64,000 bases of DNA, from contig NRSV01000055.1 of assembly GCA_002286855.1 (NCBI GenBank), positions 62,001-126,000 on the forward strand, given 5' to 3'. Made by a program: the position numbers and the translations under genes. Source of the DNA: Bipolaris cookei. Taxonomy: Eukaryota; Ascomycota; Dothideomycetes; Pleosporales; Pleosporaceae. Of the stretch, positions 23,994 to 33,498 are shown piece by piece. A model generated the notes under the pieces. It searched no databases, was not told where the DNA came from, and worked only from the letters and a program-made list of their open reading frames with translations. Each line of letters opens with the position of its first letter. Position 1 is the stretch's first letter.

Positions 23994-24006
23994 GGGTTGT
24001 TGTCGG

Positions 24007-24707
24007 ATGCATCCGACGCCATCAGGTGGGACCAGCTTCAACAAGCCGAGGCTCAATGACAGCTATGGCCGAGTCTTGATCACAGGGTACGACCGTGAAC
24101 TGCTTCACCTCAACACCACACCACTGATATTATTCATGACTCTCGAGGTACTCAAGTCGCGTCGTCGCGGCGACTACAACTTCGCGCTCGAATACAGGAC
24201 GCGATGGTCCGTTGTTTTGCTGTGCCCCTGTCAAATGCAACGCTGACCGCATCAAGGAGCGACAATGACATGTACCACCATATGAACAACAGTGTCTACT
24301 ACTACCTGCATGTCTTCTCACGAGTCGCCTGTGCTTATATGGTTCTTTTTAACTGACATGATACAAGTTTTGATTCCGTTGTCAACACATACCTGATTAA
24401 GCACTGCGCACTGCATCCAATAACGTCCCTCGACATCGGCCTTGTCGTCCATTCCCATTGCAACTACTTTGCTCCAGTCGAGTTTCCTGCAGTCGTTGAC
24501 TTGACCCTAAGGGTAAACAAATTGGGAAAGAGCTCAGTCACGTATGAAATTGGCGTCTTTGAACAAGGTCAGGAAGAAGTCAAGGCAGTTGGAGAGTTTA
24601 TCCATGTCTTCGTCGACCGCGTGAGTAGACGGCCGAGAAAAGATGGCATGGCTGAGGCACTCAAGACGGGTCTTGTGAAGTTGCTCGTGGAAAAGTCGAA
24701 GCTCTGA
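24007..24707 (+). CDS. Hotdog-fold thioesterase family protein
   Basis: Probably an acyl-CoA thioesterase of the 4-hydroxybenzoyl-CoA thioesterase-like type. Exons are 24007-24206 (or from the ATG at 24136), 24257-24307 and 24368-24707, giving 196 aa (or 153 aa). Splicing yields YRTRWSDNDMYHHMNNSVYY, then FDSVVNTYLIKHC and SHCNYFAPVEFPAVVDLTLR, which fits the hotdog order with the DxDxxxHMNN active-site segment. Intron 1 (24207-24256) is GT-AG with ctgac branch point. Intron 2 (24308-24367) begins GCATGT and ends CAAG: a GC-AG intron, since no GT in the area keeps the frame. N-terminal residues before MTLEVLKSRRRG are uncertain and an upstream exon is possible. Confidence 0.8.
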
Positions 24708-25200
24708 GTTCTGTGTACGCGTCAGTCAAAGCCTTGTGAACAAGCTAGGGCTACAGCCATCATTGTCCTGCTGAAATAGTTCAGCATACGAGTCACGTAA
24801 TACTCCCACCATACCTGTTGAAGCAGGTTGGTGATAGAAAGGTCGAGACGTTGGAGATCTTCCATGTATTTATAGCCGGAATATTGGTTTGGATGAAATT
24901 GTGATCATACGAACAGGCTTCAATCAGGAATGTTTCGCCCACGATGAAGATGTGCTCGCATCCACTCTCCTACAAGGCCCTTTAAATTCTCAACTTTTGT
25001 ACCTAAACCCATCAAATAGGATTCTGGCTCTACCAACGTCTGGAGCGGGGTAGCGTCCATTCATATTCCGGTAATACATTTCCGGACATCATCTGCTTAC
25101 ATGGTATCTAGTCTCCGGCGCTCAGTATAATACATAATACATTACCAGCGCCAGTGTTATTTACACTTGAACTTCTATCCCCAACTCACCCACGCCCACA
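24708..25200. other. Intergenic spacer
   Basis: 493 bp between the thioesterase and EthD-like genes (both +). No supported ORF. The last ~60 bp are CA/pyrimidine-rich leader. Confidence 0.5.
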
Positions 25201-26098
25201 ATGACCAATCCCATATCCGGCCCCGGCATCCTCTTCGTCCGCTCCCGCATCTCACCCGCCTTCCACCTCCTCCTCTCCGAACCCACCTACCTCACCTGGT
25301 ACGACACCGAGCACATCCCCGACGTCCTCTCCGCGGGCAGCATCACCAGCGCCTTCCGCTACACTGATGTCTTAAAATCATCTCCCGCGGGCGACTCGCA
25401 CAACCCAACCCCGTTTTTGGCATGCTACCCCATGCCTGATCTAGCTTTTACGCAGAGTGAGGCGTTTAGAGGAATTAGCGTGAAGAGTGATAAGTTGCCG
25501 GGGAGTGGGCTTATATATGATCTTGCGGATTTCGAGATTAGTTATTTGGGGTTCAGGGGGACTACGGGGAAGAAGGGAGATGGTAAGTGTGCTGTGAGAA
25601 GCGATGGAGTGGCGTGCTGAGGGTAGTAGTGCGAGTGAAGTTTATTGTTACGACTGGTATTAGACCGGAGAATGATTCTGGGGAGGAGAAGGTTATGGAG
25701 TTTTTTGAGAAGGTACGAATTCGTGTCCTTTCTCACAGCATATTAAAAGATTGCTAATATTGGGTTTTGGGTGGAAGCAAACGGCCGTGATATCAGAAAT
25801 ATCGCATTATATTCGTACATTACGTTTCAAGTTATTGTATGCAAGGACGAATGCGCAGTCTTGTACTTTGAAGGGGTTGCCTACTGCTGATGAGCCCCAT
25901 CCTGAGCCGTCGACTTGGTTGGTTATTCATGAGTTTGCGGAATTGCCCGAAGATACGGTGCTAGAGAATGTCAAAAGCGATGCAGAGACGATCTTGAATG
26001 GGGCAGAAAATGCTAGAGGATGGGGGGAGATGAAGAGCAAAGTTCTTACCTGGAAATTGGAGAATGTACACGGGCAAGGAAAATCCTTTGATGACTGA
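25201..26098 (+). CDS. EthD-like / dimeric alpha-beta barrel protein
   Basis: Uncharacterised fungal protein. Exons 25201-25582, 25627-25712 and 25778-26098 give 262 aa (introns 44 and 65 bp, both GT-AG). The first ~80 residues, GPGILFVRSRIS then LTWYDTEHIPDVLSAGSITS, carry the W/Y-x-x-EHIPD signature of EthD-type dimeric barrel proteins. A second barrel-like half covers residues about 127-262 (VRVKFIVTTGIRPENDSGEE, TWLVIHEFAELPEDTV). No catalytic residues can be assigned. Codon use becomes more AT-rich after about position 25440, a drift often seen within fungal genes. The function is unknown. Confidence 0.8.
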
Positions 26099-26201
26099 AG
26101 TAGTTTCTCCCGTTTTGATGTGGTTATGCATATAGACTTTGGAATATTTATAATTCCCAGCCCTTCCCACTCCAATCGCATCTCTCTTCTTTTCAAACTC
26201 C
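26099..26201. other. Short convergent spacer
   Basis: Only 103 bp separate the stop codons of the EthD-like gene (+) and the SET-domain gene (-), so their 3' UTRs probably overlap. Confidence 0.5.
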
Positions 26202-27689
26202 TCAATCCTCATATACATATTCCTCATCATCATCATCATCATCCTCATCCTTCTTTTGCAAACCCTTCCAAGTCCTCCACGTCTTATGACCCTTGACATC
26301 CTGCTCCATATCTCCACACCGTCTCTGCTCCCAACTCTCCTTACCTGCCACAATCGCCCAGTGCTTCTGCGCCTTCCCTGCCCAATACTTTGCTTTTTCT
26401 TCTTCCCCAAACATGCTCCAAGTATACGCTAGGGTTTCTTCGTACATGGGCAACTCTGCTATCAGATCTTCTTTCTCCAACTGCTCGACCAGGCTAGGTA
26501 ATATTTCCAGGGTCCTATCCGCTTCTTCTGGATCTGAAGGTAACACTGATTTCAGAGCTTTGATTTCGCTGAGACGATCGTTTGAAGTCATAATTTCCTC
26601 ATCTGAGGCGGTACAAAGAGGGCAGGCGCAGGTGAATCCGTAATTGGCTTCAAGAGAGCGGACACGACGCCCGTGGGATCGCTTTTCAAACCCATCTGAA
26701 GCATGTCAATTGTGTCTCCAGGTTGTCGAACAAGAAAGGTTTAAACTTACAGCTTCGTGTGATTTCCTCGCCTGGTTTGATCTCTTTGAGCGCAAAAACC
26801 TCGAATGTGAGTGTAAAGTCGTTGAAGCGCCAAAGCGTGTTGGGACGACATGCGTGATTAATACGCTATATCCAACGTCAGTGCTATTCATTTGGAAAGC
26901 TTCATACAAACTCACAGCAATCTCTGGAGTCCCGCTCAGCAGCTTGGGCATATCGTCGACCCAAGGCCACGTGAACCCAATCCCATTCGTTTTGACGATA
27001 TCCTCAAAAGACCCATCACCATTCCCACTCAGCTCTTCAACCATTTCTCTTGATTTCCCAGGTAATTGCTCCACCGCCGTCCGCAGCACACCCTGCACCT
27101 CATCTTTGCTTTCGGTCTCCAGCGCGCTCTCGTCAACAACCAAAACTGGTGTCTGCACAACGAGACTCTCGCCTGGGAAAATGGCGCCAATATTTTTTTT
27201 CGCAAACAGTCCTTTTCCTTTGCTTCCCGCATCTTTGACCTCCCACATACCCATCTCCTCCCCAATTTGCCCCTCCATGCCACCAATCGCCATGCCAAAC
27301 GTCTCCATGGTTACGCTGGCTGCGACCTCAGGGCTGGTGACGAAACTGATACCGCGGCCATTGTTGTAATTAGAATTTGTGTACGCGCAAAACGTTTTTG
27401 GGGCTTCTTCTAGTTGCGGGATATTCACACATGAGGGAGTGCGAGTCCAGGGAAACGTGTAGGACATGTGCACGCCACCGGGCTTGACGGGACATGTAGA
27501 AAGCGGTTTATTGACAAAGCCATCCTGGATTGCGGCGCTGCGCGGTAGGTAGTATATTTCTTCCTCGCCATCCTGACCTTCATGTACGTTGAGTGATGCA
27601 GTTGCTGATGTTAAGAGCAGAGCGGATAGGGCAAGGCGCATACTCCTACGGTGGTTCCGCGGCGATGACATTACTGCGGCTAGATACAT
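26202..27689 (-). CDS. SET-domain protein with N-terminal signal-like sequence
   Basis: Lysine methyltransferase-type fold. Minus-strand exons 27689-26916, 26865-26751 and 26695-26202 give 460 aa (introns 50 and 55 bp, GT-AG, in frame). SET features in order: EVKDAGSKGKGLFAKKNI (start of SET, about residues 150-168), RINHACRPNTLWRFND made by the first splice (the NHxCxPN motif), EEITRSYGFEKRS made by the second, and CACPLC as a post-SET Cys cluster. The C-terminal ~130 residues are helical and end in a poly-Asp tract encoded by a GAT repeat. Two starts are possible: 27689 (MYLAAVMSS) or 27641, where MRLALSALLLTSATASLNV would be a textbook signal peptide. A secretory route would be odd for an intracellular methyltransferase family, although fungal relatives of this architecture are common in databases as I recall. 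Confidence 0.88.
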
Positions 27690-28995
27690 GGTTTCCCGTG
27701 ACTAGCTCTTTCTATCTTGTTGCATTCGGGGTTTGCCACGAAACAGTTTCAAGTCGGGGCGAAGGAAAGGAATAAGAGCAAAAAAATCTCCGATTCTGCA
27801 CTTTGTTCAAGGAAAAGTCGGGTTCATATATAAGTAGGTGGAAAGCCACGTTTCACGATGCTTAAATGATCTCGTCGCACCCCTCGATCAATTTACCCGA
27901 TCTGTCTGGACTTGCTTGGCAGGCCCTGTGCGCTTTCGAACGCAATTTAGTTTTGGTTCCTGGCGATGCAGTTGCCCATTTGTCCAGGGAGGTTTGCCGT
28001 CATCGGTGCAATTGGGTACCGGAAGAAATGTGGGTGATGTGGGGAATGCCAAGGAAAGACCGGTTGAACGGCTGACCAGGGATTTAAGTAGTTGCCATCT
28101 TTACTTTCGCGAGTGCCGTTGGTGACGGACACAGTTAGGCAGGGGTGATGTCTGGTTTGGTGTTAGTGGTTCGATGTGGGTAAGAGTGGGTTTGGGTGAT
28201 GGATCCCTCGCACGGTTGCATTGTGCAAGGAGCGCGCCAGGGCGAGCGCATACAAAAGCTGTCATAATGAGAAGGAATTGAGAGTAGTCAAAGGCACTTG
28301 AGAATGACAGCGTATTTAAACACGTCTCTACCACTAGGTTGAATATACATGCTCCTATGGATAGAGTAAACTCATGGTATTTTTTCACCTGCAAATCTCA
28401 GATATTTAAGGATGACCTTTCTCAGGGTAGGTCATGTATAGGTAAAGGAATGGTCTTCAAATAAGCAACAGAAAATCATGTGATTTTAAGAAAGGTCTGG
28501 AAATCGGCAAAGGTATGCAACTAGATATTCTGCCAATATGTACATATTCTCGTAACGGGCGTGCTATATGATATCATTTTCATCGAGTAATTTAGCGCAA
28601 ATGTTATTTTGATAAATAGACACAAAGCCGAGTAAAACAGATGGGCTATTCATCTCATTGACGATTGGAGAGACATGAGATGGAAAATATGAGACACATA
28701 ACAAAACTCATGGAGCACTGTGCGAGTACTGATCAAGGCACGGAGCAGGAGCATATGCACGAATTTCAAGTATTTTTTAGATACTATATATGTGCTGATA
28801 GCAAAACAACACAAAGCGATGTTTAAGGTTCAAAGATGCTAGGCCTTGGAAGCAAGTAGCCGGCACTGCATCAACCACCTGATCAATCCTCCATCTACGC
28901 GGCTCAGACTCATCTTCTCAGCCCCCACATCTACTCACATCAATACTAAATTCAGTCCCTGCATACCAAATTACTTACCTCCTTGAACCCTCCGC
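27690..28995. other. Intergenic region
   Basis: 1.3 kb between the SET gene start and the 3' end of the small secreted protein gene. The part from 28400 is AT-rich with no open frames of note. Confidence 0.5.
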
Positions 28996-29289
28996 TTATG
29001 GTACACAGCACCTGTAATTGTCCCCACCGGGACACAGTCCCGTCTGCCACGTCCCACTGCATCCCGAAGAAGTATACTTGCACGTACCCCTGCCCTTTGT
29101 ACCACATTGCCCTGCGGGATAGGTGCAGCATCTATTGTCAGCACCGCCAGGGCAGAGATCGAGAGAGACGGAGCCACCGAGAGTTTTGGTGCAGTAAGTT
29201 GGGCTGTCGCACCAACCGGCCTTGCCGCAAGCTTGGGCGAGGGTGGTGGTGGTGAAGAGAAAGGTGGTGAGAAGGGCTTTGAGATACAT
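28996..29289 (-). CDS. Small secreted Cys-rich protein with duplicated 6-Cys module
   Basis: 97 aa, single exon, unnamed family. MYLKALLTTFLFTTTTLAQA is a clear signal peptide. The mature ~77 residues hold 12 Cys in two tandem modules of six: the first ends LCPGGADNRCC and the second LCPGGDNYRCC, each with three further Cys before the C-PGG-x3-RCC core. This arrangement resembles Cys-rich repeats found beside fungal lysozyme-like enzymes, but no enzyme follows here (TAA directly after RCCVP). Size, signal and Cys density fit a candidate secreted effector or antimicrobial-type peptide. Its role is inference only. Confidence 0.82.
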   Translation of the reverse strand: MYLKALLTTFLFTTTTLAQACGKAGWCDSPTYCTKTLGGSVSLDLCPGGADNRCCTYPAGQCGTKGRGTCKYTSSGCSGTWQTGLCPGGDNYRCCVP

Positions 29290-29841
29290 GATTGTTTCAA
29301 AGAAGATATCGAGGATGTTGAAGAGATGATTGTATTAGTGGCTCTTGTTGGTGAGTTTGAATGCCCGGACAATAGTCGCATTATATACACATTGGTTTCC
29401 GCGTCGTGGATAATCTTCGCATTGAATGCGAGTTTATAGTGCAGCTTTCATAAAATTAGAATGTGTAAAATAAAATTAGGTATAGTGTGCAAATGCGAGG
29501 CAAATGCGAGGTAATCACAAGTCTGGTATCTTTATCACGTTACTATGGTTGGTTGGTCCGTTGAAGCTAGGTATAGTCAACAAGATCGGTCTAGCCTCTT
29601 TTAATCGCATCTAGATTTCATTCAAGTTACACAAGTTGAATCTGGAGTCGTTGTATATGCAAGGTTCGTATTCTCGTAGTATTCTATGCAGCCGAGAAGC
29701 GGGGTTAGCTGACTAGTGTAACAGCACCCATTCATAGTCTTCAAATGAGCCAGTACTAGCCAATAGATTGACTAGATGTATCAAACGCCACAGCTATGGA
29801 TGTGCTTCGACTGTCATGTTAGAAATTGGTAGCTACACCTT
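29290..29841. other. Intergenic region
   Basis: Upstream of the small secreted protein gene and downstream of the GFA gene (both minus). AT-rich; no gene or repeat recognised. Confidence 0.5.
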
Positions 29842-30329
29842 TTATAGCTTCTTATCGCCGGGCTCTAGAATGCTCATCCAGCTCGGCTCTTCTTCCGCAA
29901 AAGCTTTGTGGCTTGGAGCAGGTATGTACTCAAATAAACCACTCTTCAGAAACAACTTCGGGTAATCATCACCGAGTAGAGAAATAATCGGGCTGTATCA
30001 ATATCAGCCACAATCCTTCGAGGTATTTCGTGTGACTTGCCATCCGCAGTTGCTACAGAATTGACGAGTGATCGTGTTCCCGCTCTTTGTATCGCTATCT
30101 TTGTAGCTTTTGAGGTTTCCATTTGGGTCTTTAATAGTGACTTCTGATTTATCAAGAGAGTATATTATTGATCCCATACTCGAGCCCGCGCGGCGACAAT
30201 TTGAACTTCTGGTATTAGTGTGGTGTTGCGCCCAAAGGATCTTGCATACCAGTAGCAGATTATGGATTTCTCAGGTATAGCGGGAATGGAAACACTGATA
30301 CCTCCGCAGTTGCAGCGTCCTTCAGCCAT
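29842..30329 (-). CDS. GFA/CENP-V-type zinc enzyme (glutathione-dependent formaldehyde-activating family)
   Basis: Three minus-strand exons, 30329-30250, 30205-30041 and 29992-29842, give 131 aa, although no single reading frame shows the whole gene. Spliced zinc ligands match the family: RCNCGGISV, IICYCSNCRRAGSS, and QFCSNCGCPIISL. The middle has IIYSLDKSEVTIKD and SGNTITRQF, also family-typical. Intron 1 (30206-30249, 44 bp) is GT-AG. Intron 2 (29993-30040, 48 bp) starts GCAAGT and ends ACAG: a GC-AG intron whose use creates the conserved CSNCGC motif. Members bind glutathione S-adducts, but most fungal paralogues have no proven substrate. The start is the ATG at 30329 (MAEGRCNCGG). Confidence 0.85.
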
Positions 30330-31216
30330 AGCAGCAGAATGAGAAAAGACCGTCGCGGGATTCAAAGTGCGGTAGAGTTTTGGAGCGGGGTAATTGCTAC
30401 AACGAGCAAGGAGAATACAGATTTAATAATATAAATCAGTCAATGAATAAACTGCAAGTTTAGGGTGCCGGTAGAAATATGTGCGCATGAGCTGGACTGG
30501 ATGTGTACATCGATTCATATGACGTAAGATCGGCACTGTGGAGATTCTGCAATAAACAACGAAATAGGTGGCCTCGGCAATTCGAATATAAGTCGGCCCA
30601 TAGTATCGACCTTAGGAAGATGTGCTACTGTTGAAATCAGAACTGATAGCGGGTCATGCGATAGCGAAGTAGGTGCGATGTACTGTCTCACTAAAGATAG
30701 GCTCATCGATAGATGCCGTTAGCCAGTTGCCGAGCGGTGGATGACATTGTCTCAGATGCAGAGAACAACCGAAGGCCGGCCCTTGACCATGTGAGAGTTA
30801 TCATCTCAAATACTTATCGTAGGTAGATTGAGTCGCCATCTTGTTACATCGCTTACAGATTTACGGGTGGGGGTATGTGATGGACGCTGATGCGGAAAGT
30901 TCGTTGCAGGATTTCAACCCGATGAATGACATCTGTCATATATCGAACACAGTCGGATCGATATGGACACAGAAAACCGATGCAGGACAGAATCAATAAC
31001 GGAAAATGAGAAATGTGTGAAGATGAAAAGGAAATCTTGAAGCAATGAGGTGAGGTCGATAGAAGCACACGGCAGACATCCGTATCCGGCTAGCGCGACC
31101 ATTCAGTCCTCCAGCGGGCGTAACCCGCACTTGCAGCATATCAACACCACAAGAACGACAAATCTACAGCCTTTATAACGTCGTACAAACTCGCAGTCGA
31201 AAAAAACCTCTACAAA
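30330..31216. other. Divergent intergenic region
   Basis: Between the GFA gene (-) and the 152-aa protein gene (+). No supported gene; minus-strand frames at 30850-31380 are short and not protein-like. Confidence 0.45.
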
Positions 31217-31727
31217 ATGGTATTTTTCATTGCCCATCTGATTTCCATCACAGCTTTTAACTCTCCTGCAGACACGCGACTCAACAGCCACATATCTCCA
31301 TATGCACGCGTCGCACCACGCCGACCTCCTCGAACAATTTACCAACCTGACCTCCTCACAGCTCTCTCCAGAAGACATCTACATTCCCTCACACTTGCAG
31401 CCCATTAACCCCGAAGACGAAGACGACGTCGTGCCAGATCAGCACGCCGCATTTGGGATCCAGCGCGCGACGCAGAACAAGAAGGAGCCGACGTGGCGGG
31501 ATCTGGGGCTAGATGACTTGCTGAGGAGGGGACCTGCGGGCGAAATGAGGAATAGTGGTGCGGCGGGGGTTGCGAGCGGTGGTGGTGCGGGTGCGCGGGC
31601 GAGGGAGGAGCCTGTAAGGCTGGCGTTGGCGAGGCAGCCTGGGCCGAGATCAGGGGTGAGGGTGGTGCAGAGTGGAACTGGGGCAAGTAATGCGGGTGGT
31701 AGTGCTGGGAATGGGCTACCACGCTGA
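31217..31727 (+). CDS. Hypothetical 152-aa protein; intron directly after ATG
   Basis: No family recognised. The preferred model has a first coding exon consisting only of the ATG (31217-31219), a 52-bp intron 31220-31271 (GTATTT...CTGCAG) and exon 31272-31727. This adds TRDSTATYLH in front of MHASHHADLLEQFTNLTSSQ. The alternative is to start at the in-frame ATG 31302 with no intron. The N-terminal half is acidic/polar (PEDEDDVVPDQHAAFG) with a helical PTWRDLGLDDLLRRGP. The C-terminal third is Gly/Ala/Arg-rich, low complexity and probably disordered. No signal peptide or membrane segment. Confidence 0.6.
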
Positions 31728-32233
31728 GAAGAAGGGATATCAGCGAAACTCGCTACTTTTTTGCAGAAAGAATGCTTCGATATTGAGAGAAACCCAAAGG
31801 CACTAGGAAGAGCACATAAGAATGTTGTGTACGCTCTTCCAAGGGTTCTTGATCAAGCAGCCATAGTCCATAGACATGGCCAACTGCAAGGTCTGACAGA
31901 GTAGTCATTTGTGCACACATAGCACTCAAAGTGCAGCACGAACTCTACGAAATGACCCAAAAGTGGGTGTGTATTCGCACCTTCACGAGGGATTGGCGCG
32001 CTCCCATCAAGAATGGATATAGCTGCTGGATCACAAAACAAATTGAGAACATCAATCTTCAAGCAATACATATTATGCATACAATGCTAAATCACACCAA
32101 TACGAGACCTATTGAAATTATAGGATTGGGTGCATTCTTATCAGACGAACCCCTAAAACTCCAAACTGCAAACAGCCGTTTCCAGACCATGACGGTATTC
32201 GCCATTGGAATATTCCATATTCATACAAACAAT
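31728..32233. other. Convergent intergenic spacer
   Basis: 3' flanks of the 152-aa gene (+) and the RING gene (-). A plus-strand open frame (31931-32641) overlapping the RING gene antisense is judged spurious. Confidence 0.5.
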
Positions 32234-33241
32234 CTACTCATCCATTTCCCTATCCATCCATTTAAATTCACCCTGCTCATGGCGCAAGCGCCACACAACA
32301 CGCAAACGCATAGCGTACGCCTGCCACACCATCAAAGCCTTGATAACACACCACACATACATCCACCATTTCCTCTGCGACACACCTCCGGATGTGTCCA
32401 TAAGTGTCTTCTTTTCTATAAGTGTAGACATGGCTGCCAGCACAGCCTCTCCCCAGCTCTGACACGATCTGTCTTCGTCAAGAGCGATACCCCGCGGACG
32501 GTTGATGATATCGCGCAAACCCTCGTGCAGCCGAAAAGCATCTTTGTGTTGTGCAATCGGGGCATCATCGCGAGCCAGGGCTTCCAGGGTGCGGATATCG
32601 GACACTCCGATGTCGATATCCGCGGGGTGGTGTCGTGCTAGAGACGAAAGATCGCACGGCACAGTCTCTGTCGGCCTCAAAGCGTGATAATAGAAGCGTC
32701 GCGCCACGCTGAGCATGATGACAGGTAGGCCATGCAGCATAGCTTCTTTGTTCCATTGAAAAGGCATAGGCTTCATTGTCGTGACTAGTTGTCGAGTTTG
32801 CAGCATGAAAATACAGCGGTTTTCCCAATTCAAGGCGGAAATACAACTCGGTGGCACGCACAGCCCATCATTCTCATCATAAATTAGGTCCTGGTCTGTA
32901 CGTATGAGATCGGCAGGGTTCCTTCTAAGAATAATTGGATGACGGCACATGGGACATGTGCAAATTGCTTTGTCCTGGCACCAGAAGCTTATGCACCGGA
33001 GACAGAAGGTATGGTTGCATGGTGTTTGTATGGCTTCAACGGTATCTTCAATGTATGTTCGCCTGATAGGGCCGGGCAGTTGGCTTAGGAAGTCGATATT
33101 ATCATAAGCGAAACCTGGCCGAGCACTTCCATACTCTCGTCCACACACAACACAAGCTGGATCGTCGCTTGAGTCATTCGTGGGTTTAAAGGCTGCGATG
33201 ACATTGTCGACCGCGTCTTGGTAGGTATATGTGGAGTCCAT
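32234..33241 (-). CDS. RING-finger protein, probable E3 ubiquitin ligase
   Basis: Single exon, 335 aa. The RING lies at residues about 30-100: CVVCGREYG, a long ~43-residue loop, then CNHTFCLRCISFWCQ and CTCPMCRHPI, giving a C3HC4-type order of ligands. The loop between the first and second Cys pairs is much longer than in a standard RING and contains an aromatic-rich stretch. The remaining ~230 residues have no recognised domain and include Trp/Tyr-rich helical segments near the C-terminus (WWMYVWCVIKALMVWQAY) that could be a membrane or interaction helix. Substrates are unknown. Confidence 0.8.
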   Translation of the reverse strand: MDSTYTYQDAVDNVIAAFKPTNDSSDDPACVVCGREYGSARPGFAYDNIDFLSQLPGPIRRTYIEDTVEAIQTPCNHTFCLRCISFWCQDKAICTCPMCRHPIILRRNPADLIRTDQDLIYDENDGLCVPPSCISALNWENRCIFMLQTRQLVTTMKPMPFQWNKEAMLHGLPVIMLSVARRFYYHALRPTETVPCDLSSLARHHPADIDIGVSDIRTLEALARDDAPIAQHKDAFRLHEGLRDIINRPRGIALDEDRSCQSWGEAVLAAMSTLIEKKTLMDTSGGVSQRKWWMYVWCVIKALMVWQAYAMRLRVVWRLRHEQGEFKWMDREMDE

Positions 33242-33498
33242 TTTGGTTGATTTTTTGTGGTTGAACGTGGCGATTGTTGAGGACTCTATTTGATCCCCGA
33301 AAGAAATTCTTTGTTCCTTCTTATCAGTGAGCTATCCACTTTGTGAGTTGTCTTTATATTGAACCAATGCTGACTGTATTGGACACGTGCACTGACGTAA
33401 CATATTAATGTCAACATGCATCTTGAAAGAATGTGAATGACGTTGTTCGAGGCGGACGTTCGATTCATGGTGAATTTCCAGACATTGCAGAGACACAA

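Noticed and set aside
31931..32641. Plus-strand 236-codon ORF
   Set aside because: Mostly antisense to the RING gene, His/Ser-rich with no domain.
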